Of a stretch of 64,000 bases of DNA, positions 35,270-42,587 are shown piece after piece (positions within the stretch are counted from its first letter, which is position 1; every line of letters starts with the position of its first letter). This DNA is from Oscillospiraceae bacterium (GTDB lineage Bacteria > Bacillota > Clostridia > Oscillospirales > Ruminococcaceae). The stretch is taken from assembly GCA_021199795.1 (NCBI GenBank), contig JAJQHJ010000003.1, positions 1 through 64,000 of the forward strand. Reading direction: 5' to 3'. Position numbers and translations under genes: made by a program. The notes under the pieces were generated by a model. That model was not told where the DNA came from. It saw only the letters and a program-made list of their open reading frames with translations, and made no database searches.

Positions 35270-36243
35270 GAGATAAAATTGAAGCGTATATAGAAGAACT
35301 GTTCGGAAAAGCCCCGAATACTCCGCAGACCCGTGACTTGAAAGAAGAAATCTTAAGTAATACGCTTGAAAAATACGAAGATTTGGTTTCAGGCGGCATG
35401 GATGAAGAATCAGCGTACCACTCCGCAATAGCAGGAATCGGCGACGTCGACGAGCTTATAAAAGAGTATGCAGGCGACAGCGGAGAATTAATAAAAGTTG
35501 AACCGGCAGTATCAAAGCCTGATCCGATAGTATCGAGCTATTCCGACAAGAAGTCAATCCCAGACGAGGTATCGGAAAAGTACTCAAAGCTTCGCTGGAC
35601 CTACGTCATCGCAGGCATCGTCCTCTACTTCATAGGCATAATCTTTCCTGCAGAGTTTGAAGAGCTCGAAATCGGCAGGATAGAGATTGAATCTTTCGGC
35701 GTCTCCGTCTTCCTTGTTTTAGCCGCAATAGCAACCGGTCTCATCATCTACAGCACCTGTTTCAAAAAGCTTGCCGAGTTTTATGGCAACCCCGAAAAAG
35801 AGGAGAGAACCAAGCAGAGAGCAAAGCTTCTTGCAGTCGGAGTCGGTCTTGTGATAACCTGCCTCGTTCCCGTGGCAATCTGCGGAGAATTGCAGGATGA
35901 ACTCAGAATCGACTGGCTTTTAAGCCTCGGGGTCATCATGATGCTTGCAATGCTGGTGGCGGCAGTGGGAGCATTCATCTGCCGTGGACATATCGGAAAG
36001 CCGATTGAAATCGAAACCTATCAGAAAGAAACCCTCGAAAGAGAAAAAGCCGCCTCAACAGACAATAAGCTTCCGAAGCTCGTAAAAATAATAATGTGGT
36101 GCCTCATACTGGCGATATACATCGTGATAAGTATAATCACCGGTGCATGGACGGTTACCTGGGTAATATTCCTGATAGGAGCAGCATTAACCTACGTCTT
36201 GGACGCAATATTCGAACTTATTGACTCAAACTCAAAGAAATGA
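35266..36243 (+). CDS. HAAS/permease-prefix domain membrane protein
   Basis: A 325-residue membrane protein starting at ATG 35266, which overlaps the PadR stop, with GAGGAGG upstream. Residues 1-70 form the helical HAAS (permease prefix) domain, with EAYIEELFGK and an AIAGIGDVDELIKEY motif. About six hydrophobic helices follow from residue 105 on. Such proteins are typically encoded right after PadR regulators and before DUF4097 proteins, as here, and are thought to belong to envelope-stress modules. Its biochemical role is unknown. Confidence 0.82.
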   Translation: MRDKIEAYIEELFGKAPNTPQTRDLKEEILSNTLEKYEDLVSGGMDEESAYHSAIAGIGDVDELIKEYAGDSGELIKVEPAVSKPDPIVSSYSDKKSIPDEVSEKYSKLRWTYVIAGIVLYFIGIIFPAEFEELEIGRIEIESFGVSVFLVLAAIATGLIIYSTCFKKLAEFYGNPEKEERTKQRAKLLAVGVGLVITCLVPVAICGELQDELRIDWLLSLGVIMMLAMLVAAVGAFICRGHIGKPIEIETYQKETLEREKAASTDNKLPKLVKIIMWCLILAIYIVISIITGAWTVTWVIFLIGAALTYVLDAIFELIDSNSKK

Positions 36244-36256
36244 AAGGAGCACTAAC

Positions 36257-37348
36257 ATGACTAACAAAACTAACGCTATCTTAAAAATAATCGCTGGCTG
36301 CGTAGCCGCAGTACTTCTTTTGGGGATACTCGTAGTACTCATCCAGATTAACGCAAGCCTTAAGGCTCAGGACGACACTCAGAGCGACAACGCCGTAGCA
36401 ACCAGAGCTACCGATGATGACGTGGATATAGTCAACGCTTACGACAACGAAGCTGCAAACGGTGACACCGACGAGTCCGCAGTGACTACAGCAGCCGAAG
36501 TATCAGAAACTCCTGAAGCTACCACTACAGCTGCAACCGAGGCTGAACCCGAAACCACCACCACCGAAGCCACAACGACTCAGGCTGCCACGACCACAAC
36601 TCAGGCTACTACCACCACAGCCGCAGCCACTACCACAGCACCCGCCACATCAAGTGCAACTTCATCATCCAACAGCAACTATTCATCCGCAACAGGTGAC
36701 TTCACCATGGACACAACCGGCATCACCGACATCGAAATCGACTGGTACTCAGGAAGCGTAACTGTTATTCCTTATAGCGGCACAACCATCCAGGTCAGCG
36801 AGACCAGCTCATCCACAATCAGCTCTTCCAATGTCCTCTACTACACCGTGAATAAGTACGGCGAGCTCAAGATCAATTTCAATTCAAGTAACAGATTCTC
36901 TAATGCCGGTATCTCAAAAGACTTAACTGTCTACATTCCGAGTTCGATGTACCTTGATGAGCTCTCGATAGAGGCAACCTCGGCTGATATAGTAATCTCC
37001 GACGCACAGGGAACACTTTCGGTCAGAGACTTGAGTGTTGAGACCACCTCCGGCAATTCAACCATAAAGGGCATCACCGCAACGGAAATGAGCGCAGATA
37101 CAACCTCCGGCACGATTTCCATCAGCTCATGCACTATCTCAACTGAACTCGACATCGAAGTCACTTCCGGCAGTGCAACAGTAGCTCTTCCGTCCGGAAC
37201 CGGCTACACTCTTGAATACGAGACCACTACTGGAACAGTCTCAGCAAGCGGAACCACCCTCAAGGGCGAGGGGAGAACCACTGTCGGCACCGGCACTCTC
37301 AAGATAGACGTCGAAACCACCTCCGGCAATGTAACCATCACCAATTAA
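36257..37348 (+). CDS. DUF4097 family membrane-anchored beta-structured protein
   Basis: A 363-residue protein starting at ATG 36257 behind AAAGGAG. It has one N-terminal membrane helix (about residues 8-30) and an acidic then Thr/Ala-rich linker (about 75-150) that probably spans the wall. The C-terminal DUF4097 domain contains repeated short strands (IDWYSGSVTV, VETTSGNSTIKG, VTSGSATVALP, VETTSGNVTI) expected to form a beta-solenoid. It is the last gene of the PadR-HAAS-DUF4097 operon and ends at a strong terminator. A role in envelope stress sensing is inference from the operon type. Confidence 0.85.
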   Translation: MTNKTNAILKIIAGCVAAVLLLGILVVLIQINASLKAQDDTQSDNAVATRATDDDVDIVNAYDNEAANGDTDESAVTTAAEVSETPEATTTAATEAEPETTTTEATTTQAATTTTQATTTTAAATTTAPATSSATSSSNSNYSSATGDFTMDTTGITDIEIDWYSGSVTVIPYSGTTIQVSETSSSTISSSNVLYYTVNKYGELKINFNSSNRFSNAGISKDLTVYIPSSMYLDELSIEATSADIVISDAQGTLSVRDLSVETTSGNSTIKGITATEMSADTTSGTISISSCTISTELDIEVTSGSATVALPSGTGYTLEYETTTGTVSASGTTLKGEGRTTVGTGTLKIDVETTSGNVTITN

Positions 37349-37366
37349 GCATAGTCTTCATAAGAG

Positions 37367-37395
37367 TCCCTCCGAACACGGAGGGATTTCTTTTT
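37367..37395 (+). terminator. Terminator of the PadR-HAAS-DUF4097 operon
   Basis: TCCCTCCG-AACA-CGGAGGGA followed by TTTCTTTTT. Confidence 0.92.
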
Positions 37396-37512
37396 GCCTA
37401 AAAATTTCTCATATATGAAACTTTCCTATTGTAATTTCCCCGAAAATCTGCTATCATAATATAAGAAAAACTATGCCGTCAACCCTGTGATTATCCCGGA
37501 GGAATTTTAATT

Positions 37513-38517
37513 ATGAAGAAAAGAATTTTTGCCATTCTGTTGTCAGCTGCTCTGGTGTGCTCTTTGTTCTCTGCATGTGGAGACGAAGCAAGCGTCGATG
37601 ATGAGATCTATATCCCCATCAATACGAGCTCTGTCAACTATAACACCGCCGATGCATATGTCGGAACAATTCTGGAGACAGTCACACTTGACGGTACCGT
37701 CGACACTCCCTACTACACCAATCTTTCGTTTTCCCTGGTTGGCGGAAAAATAGTGGAATTCAATGTCCATGAAGACCAGACTGTAAGCGAGGGCGACGTA
37801 CTTGTCAGTCTCAGTTCCGATGAGCTTGATGATGAAATTCAGGTTCAGAAAGTAGTTCTTGATTCTGCTCAGTCAACCTATGACGCTCTTGTCGCCGTCG
37901 GTGATGAGGACGAAGCTGCACTTGCAGCAATTGACCTTGCAATAGAGCAGGCTAACTATGACAATCTTGTCAAACGCCTCGATTATCTCACAATAACCGC
38001 TCCATGCGACGGCAAAATAACCTCTGTCGGCAACTATTGGGTCGGCGCATCCGTCTCTGCTAACCAGACTGTTTGCACTATTGTTGATTCATCAAAAGTG
38101 TATCTGACAGTGACCGACTCAAGAAATGAGCTTTCAAACATCACTTTCGGAACCAAGGTTGATATTGCCCAGGGAACTCTTGTAGTCACCACCGGCAAAG
38201 TTATAGACACCATAACAACCACCTCCTCCGACCGTTTCAGCGGTGAATCAAATACCATCACAAGCTACGTCATAATGCCTGATGAAGATGTAGATTTCGA
38301 GGATTTCGGCACCATCCAGGTAACATTTACGACTCTCCGTAGAGACGACGCCATAATCGTCCCGACAGATGCCGTCTTTGAGACCAGTGATGGCTATGCC
38401 GTCAATGTCCTCATTTCCGGAACCAAGATTCAGATGGAAGTAACCGTCGGCATCATTTCCGGCGACAAGACCGAGATTCTTTCTGGTCTTGATGGCACCG
38501 AGACATTGATTCTGTAA
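37513..38517 (+). CDS. HlyD/RND-type efflux adaptor lipoprotein (orphan)
   Basis: A 334-residue lipoprotein with signal peptide and lipobox LFSACG (lipidated Cys22). It has the membrane-fusion-protein layout: a first lipoyl half (VGGKIVEFNVHEDQTVSEGDVLVSL), a helical hairpin (about 110-150), a second lipoyl half (LTITAPCDGKITSVG, WVGASVSANQTVCTIVD) and beta-barrel domains. In Gram-positive bacteria such proteins work with MacB-type ABC exporters. No ABC partner lies beside it: the next gene is tdk, 15 bases on. A CGGAGGAA ribosome site precedes the ATG. The partner is probably encoded elsewhere. Confidence 0.85.
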   Translation: MKKRIFAILLSAALVCSLFSACGDEASVDDEIYIPINTSSVNYNTADAYVGTILETVTLDGTVDTPYYTNLSFSLVGGKIVEFNVHEDQTVSEGDVLVSLSSDELDDEIQVQKVVLDSAQSTYDALVAVGDEDEAALAAIDLAIEQANYDNLVKRLDYLTITAPCDGKITSVGNYWVGASVSANQTVCTIVDSSKVYLTVTDSRNELSNITFGTKVDIAQGTLVVTTGKVIDTITTTSSDRFSGESNTITSYVIMPDEDVDFEDFGTIQVTFTTLRRDDAIIVPTDAVFETSDGYAVNVLISGTKIQMEVTVGIISGDKTEILSGLDGTETLIL

Positions 38518-38532
38518 ACTGAGGGGAAAAGT

Positions 38533-39096
38533 ATGGCAAAGCTTTATTTCCGCTACGGTGCGATGGGCAGCTCAAAAACAGCCAACGCGCTTATGGTAGC
38601 GTACAATTACTATGAGAGAGGGAAACATGCTCTCCTCGTCAAGCCCAAGCTCGACAACCGCGATGGCGAGGGTGTGATGGCGTCCCGAATCGGTCTCAAC
38701 CAGAAGTGTGATTTTGTCGAAAATCTCATGGCTATGCCGGAGGACAAAATCAAGGCTTACGATTGCATCATAGTAGATGAAGCCCAGTTCTGCACAAAAG
38801 AGCAGGTCGAGCTCTTCGTCCATATAGTCGACGACCTGGAGGTTCCGGTCATCTGCTATGGACTCCGAACCGACTTCCAGAGAAACCTTTTTCCCGGAAG
38901 CATGTGGCTTCTCGCGTGGGCAGATGTGATTGAAGAGATTAAGACCGTCTGCTGGTGCGGAAAAGCCGCCACCTGTAATGCCAGGTTCAATGAGCACGGC
39001 ATGGTCACCGAGGGCGATCAGGTTGTTCTCGGCGCAAACGACAGCTATATTGCATTGTGCCGCAAGCATCACAGAGAAAAACGGCTGAAACCGTAA
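38533..39096 (+). CDS. tdk: Thymidine kinase (type II)
   Basis: A 187-residue enzyme that phosphorylates thymidine with ATP in pyrimidine salvage. P-loop GAMGSSKT (residues 9-16), the catalytic-base segment VDEAQF, and a C-terminal zinc-binding set (CWCGKAATC and a later CRKH) mark the type II family. Length is standard. Its start is 15 bases after the HlyD-type gene, so it may be co-transcribed with it. It ends at a hairpin terminator. Confidence 0.95.
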   Translation: MAKLYFRYGAMGSSKTANALMVAYNYYERGKHALLVKPKLDNRDGEGVMASRIGLNQKCDFVENLMAMPEDKIKAYDCIIVDEAQFCTKEQVELFVHIVDDLEVPVICYGLRTDFQRNLFPGSMWLLAWADVIEEIKTVCWCGKAATCNARFNEHGMVTEGDQVVLGANDSYIALCRKHHREKRLKP

Positions 39097-39110
39097 TATC
39101 GTATTTTGTA

Positions 39111-39157
39111 GGGGCTGGATACACAAGTTCGCCATGCGAACTTATCCGCCCATTTTT
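39111..39157 (+). terminator. Nested hairpin repeat serving as tdk terminator
   Basis: An outer arm pair GGGCTGGAT/ATCCGCCC (one bulged T) encloses AGTTCGC-CAT-GCGAACT and is followed by ATTTTTTT. The inner stem resembles the hairpin at 20526-20542. Confidence 0.65.
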
Positions 39158-39192
39158 TTACCATATCTAAATCATAACCCGGAGGAATCAAT

Positions 39193-41526
39193 ATGCCCCA
39201 TACTATCAGAATTTCCGATTATCCCGCACAGCTCCGCATCCACTCGAAAAATCTCTTTTCACTTGAAATCCCCGACGGCAGAACTCATCCCGATTCCGGC
39301 GCAATACTTCCTCTCCCTGAAACAGAGGGAGATTTTTCTGAGCTCACTGAATTTATATCTGATAATCTCGAATATTCAAGAGGGGAAAGCGGCTTCACAT
39401 TAAGCTTCAAACTTGCAGACAGCGAGCATATCTACGGCTTGGGTGAGGATAATGACGCCGAGTTCGGCTCACTTGACCGCAGAGGCACCATCCGCGACAT
39501 GGTCACCGGTCAGAGAATCAGCCCAAATTCCGTCACCGCCGACTATCCTATTCCGTTTATCCTTAGCAGCCGCGGCTATGGAATCTATTTCGACAACACC
39601 TCCAACCTGACTGTGGATATCGACTGTTCAGATCCTGACAAGCTGGTTATCACAGCTCCCGACGGTGCTTGCAAGCTCTATTTCTTTTTTGGCGAGAATA
39701 TCCCCGAGGTGGTTTGCAAATTTTCTGAAATCACCGGTCGTGCAAAGCTCCCGCCACTGTGGGTTCTGGGCTACATGCAGAGCAAATGCTCTTTCTGGGA
39801 CTGGGAAGAGTTGGACGACGTAATCGCAACCTATAAGCGGCTTGGAATTCCACTCGATTCAATAGTTTTCGATTTCGACTGGGCGCAGTATTTCAATAAC
39901 TACAAGTGGGCAGACCGCTGGCAAGGTATGAGCCCCGAAAAGCTGAAGACCTATCGCGAAGCCGGTCTCCACTTCATGGCTTCCAACTCAGGACCTATGC
40001 TCAAAAGCGACAGCGACACCTTTAAAAGTGCCAAGGAAGCCGGAATCCTGGCGTATGATACCGACGGCAATCCCGTAATCTGCGGTCATTACAGCGGTCA
40101 GCTGATGGATTTCACAAATCCCGACACCGAAGCTTGGCTTGCGCCTCAGATCAAGCGAATTATGGATGACGGCATAGAAGCTTGGTGGCTCGATCTTACT
40201 GAACCTGAGGGCGATGCAGAGAACACAGCCTACCATGCCGGAACCCGTTCTGAAATCCACAATATTTTCAGTAACAATGTCACTAAGACCTACCATAACA
40301 TCGCCAAGTCCCATTCTCCGAACAAGCGAAGCTTCGTCTTAACTCGTACCGGCACGGCTGGAATCCAGCGCGAGCCCACAGCCCTCTGGACAGGCGACAT
40401 CTATTCGGAATACGGAACCTTGCAAGCTCACATTCCTGAAGCTCTCAACACCCAGCTCAGCGGCATTCCCATGTGGACATGCGACACCGGCGGCTTCATA
40501 TCTCCCACAAATAACGACGACTGCCCTTATAATCTCTACCACAACGATCGCACTGAACATGCCGAGCTCTATGAAAGATGGATGCAGTTCAGTTGCTTCA
40601 CTCCGATTTTCCGCTCCCATCACGCCGGCGGGGAAGCAGTACCATTCAGATACAACAAGCTCACATTTGACGGGATGAGCCATTATATCAAGCTCCGCTA
40701 CCGCCTGATTCCATATGTCTATTCGCTCTACTATGAGAACCACTTGACAGGAGCACCCATCATGCGCCCGCTTTTCTGGCACTACCCGGACGACGAGAAA
40801 GCCTACACAATCACCGATGAGTATCTTTTCGGTGAGAATATGCTTATAGCTCCAGTCATCGAGCCACAGAAAAATATCCGCACTGTTTATCTCCCCGAGG
40901 GCAGATGGTACGATTTTGATTATGACTATGTCTATGAGGGCGGCAGGGAATATGAAGTCTATGCTCCCCAGAATCGGATTCCTGTCTTCATCAGAGCCGG
41001 CGGAATAATCCCGATGACCGACGATATCATGAACACCCGAGAGCTCGATTTCGGCAAGCTTGAAGCTTTGATTTATCCCTCCGGCAAGTCTACAGCCAGA
41101 ATATATGCCGACGACGGCATCACCGATAATTACCTTTCCGGCGAGTACACCGTCACAGAAATTACCTGCGAGGAAGCAGGGGAGAGCCTGAGAATCGCTC
41201 TCCGCCCGAATAACGCTAAGTTCCCACTCAGAGAGCTCACCGCCCACATCCACATGTCCAAGTCTCCTGCCGACATCAGCCTCAATGGTAACAGCACTGC
41301 CTGGGTGAACCGCTACACCTCGCTTGCTGAAAGCACTTGCACCACGTCGTATTTCGATGAATTCAACCGCATTCTGCATGTTAAGATGTATCTTGAACCG
41401 GGCGAGAATGCTCTTGATATCAGGCTTGATGGGAACAGAACCTATTCTGCATTCGAGCCATACTCGGATGACAGAAGCTCTGACCAGCTCCCACATACCT
41501 ATGGGTCATATATTTTTGAGGTCTAG
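39193..41526 (+). CDS. Glycoside hydrolase family 31 (alpha-glucosidase type)
   Basis: A 777-residue retaining glycosidase with no signal peptide, so cytoplasmic. It has an N-terminal beta-sandwich (residues 1-190; YGLGEDNDAEFG, PFILSSRGYGIYFDN), a catalytic barrel beginning LPPLWVLGYMQSKCSFWDW, nucleophile Asp334 in WWLDLTEPEG, and likely acid/base Asp402 in WTGDIYSEYG. C-terminal beta domains follow. The family cleaves alpha-linked glucose or xylose; the exact specificity cannot be read from these motifs. GGAGGAATCA is the ribosome site. An SDR dehydrogenase with its own promoter follows. Confidence 0.93.
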   Translation: MPHTIRISDYPAQLRIHSKNLFSLEIPDGRTHPDSGAILPLPETEGDFSELTEFISDNLEYSRGESGFTLSFKLADSEHIYGLGEDNDAEFGSLDRRGTIRDMVTGQRISPNSVTADYPIPFILSSRGYGIYFDNTSNLTVDIDCSDPDKLVITAPDGACKLYFFFGENIPEVVCKFSEITGRAKLPPLWVLGYMQSKCSFWDWEELDDVIATYKRLGIPLDSIVFDFDWAQYFNNYKWADRWQGMSPEKLKTYREAGLHFMASNSGPMLKSDSDTFKSAKEAGILAYDTDGNPVICGHYSGQLMDFTNPDTEAWLAPQIKRIMDDGIEAWWLDLTEPEGDAENTAYHAGTRSEIHNIFSNNVTKTYHNIAKSHSPNKRSFVLTRTGTAGIQREPTALWTGDIYSEYGTLQAHIPEALNTQLSGIPMWTCDTGGFISPTNNDDCPYNLYHNDRTEHAELYERWMQFSCFTPIFRSHHAGGEAVPFRYNKLTFDGMSHYIKLRYRLIPYVYSLYYENHLTGAPIMRPLFWHYPDDEKAYTITDEYLFGENMLIAPVIEPQKNIRTVYLPEGRWYDFDYDYVYEGGREYEVYAPQNRIPVFIRAGGIIPMTDDIMNTRELDFGKLEALIYPSGKSTARIYADDGITDNYLSGEYTVTEITCEEAGESLRIALRPNNAKFPLRELTAHIHMSKSPADISLNGNSTAWVNRYTSLAESTCTTSYFDEFNRILHVKMYLEPGENALDIRLDGNRTYSAFEPYSDDRSSDQLPHTYGSYIFEV

Positions 41527-41558
41527 AGAATTTTTGATATAATTTTCACTATTTACCC

Positions 41559-41587
41559 TTGAAATCGCACACAAAGTATGATATACT
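41559..41587 (+). promoter_or_regulatory. Promoter of the SDR gene
   Basis: TTGAAA at 41559-41564, 17 bases, TATACT at 41582-41587. Confidence 0.75.
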
Positions 41588-41648
41588 GTTAGCACGGACA
41601 AACTAAAGGGTTTGTCAAAAGAAAATTATGTCAAAGGAGACATGGGAA

Positions 41649-42422
41649 ATGAAAAATTATTTTGATTTGACCGGCAACGTAGCTGTAGTTACCGGTTGTT
41701 CCACAGGACTCGGTGTCCAGATGGCAAAGGCTCTTGCCAATCAGGGATGCAAAATCGTCGTTCTGGCTCGCCGTCAGAATCTTATCGACGAGGTTGCCGC
41801 TGAAATCACCAAGGAATATGGTGTAGAGACTTTGGCTGTTGCTTGCGACATCACCAAGACTGAGCAGGTTCAGGCTGCTGTAAAGGCTGCAATGGACAAG
41901 TTCGGACGTATCGACATCCTCATCAACAATGCCGGCACCGGCGGAGTTGCTCCCGCTGAGGACATCACCGATGAAGTTCTTCTTAACGAAATCAACATCG
42001 ACCTCGTTGGCACTTTCAAGATGGCTCGTGAAGTTGCCAAGAACGCTATGATTCCCGCTGGCTACGGCAGAATCATCAACATCGCTTCCATGTATGGTCT
42101 TGTAGGAAACAAGATTGCTCCTGCAGCTCCTTATCATGCTGCAAAGGGCGGCGTTGTTAACCTCACCAGAGCTCTCGCTTGCGAGTGGGGCGACAAGGGC
42201 ATCACCGTCAACACCATCTGCCCCGGCTACTTCGAGACTCCTCTCACCAAGGAGACCCTCCAGAGCGAATTCTTCCAGAACTATGCTCACACCATGATTC
42301 CTGAAGCCCGTTATGGCGTAGATGGCGAGCTCGACACCGCAGCTATCTTCTTCGCTTCTCCCGCTTCCACCTATGTCAACGGTGCAGTTCTTCCCGTCGA
42401 CGGCGGTTACACTTCTCTTTAA
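41649..42422 (+). CDS. Short-chain dehydrogenase/reductase
   Basis: A 257-residue NAD(P)-dependent oxidoreductase. The ATG at 41649 follows AAAGGAG by nine bases and starts MKNYFDLTGN, the usual SDR start; an ATG 21 bases upstream lies before that ribosome site. It shows TGCSTGLG cofactor loop (about residues 16-23), NNAG, catalytic Ser in INIASMYG and YHAAKGG (Tyr and Lys). The overall pattern is closest to gluconate 5-dehydrogenase or 3-oxoacyl-ACP reductase-like SDRs; substrate uncertain. Codon use is strongly biased and promoter and terminator are strong, suggesting high expression. Confidence 0.92.
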   Translation: MKNYFDLTGNVAVVTGCSTGLGVQMAKALANQGCKIVVLARRQNLIDEVAAEITKEYGVETLAVACDITKTEQVQAAVKAAMDKFGRIDILINNAGTGGVAPAEDITDEVLLNEINIDLVGTFKMAREVAKNAMIPAGYGRIINIASMYGLVGNKIAPAAPYHAAKGGVVNLTRALACEWGDKGITVNTICPGYFETPLTKETLQSEFFQNYAHTMIPEARYGVDGELDTAAIFFASPASTYVNGAVLPVDGGYTSL

Positions 42423-42437
42423 TAGCAAATCCCAATT

Positions 42438-42465
42438 GGCTCCCCACAACAGGGGAGCCTTTTTT
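42438..42465 (+). terminator. Terminator of the SDR gene
   Basis: GGCTCCCC-ACAACA-GGGGAGCC followed by a six-base T run. Confidence 0.92.
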
Positions 42466-42497
42466 GCACAAATTTTTCTAAATCTCTCGAAAAGCTA

Positions 42498-42527
42498 TTG
42501 ACAACCGCCTATATTTTATGTTATAAT
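42498..42527 (+). promoter_or_regulatory. Promoter of the leucine-rich-repeat surface protein gene
   Basis: TTGACA at 42498-42503, 18 bases, TATAAT at 42522-42527. Confidence 0.8.
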
Positions 42528-42587
42528 TAGATGAGGAAACTAAAATAAGTACTCACTTACTTTTTAATATCAAAGGAGGAAACCCCA

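Noticed and set aside
40339-41496. Minus-strand frame of 385 codons inside the GH31 gene
   Set aside because: Shadow of a conserved glycosidase; composition follows the plus-strand codons.
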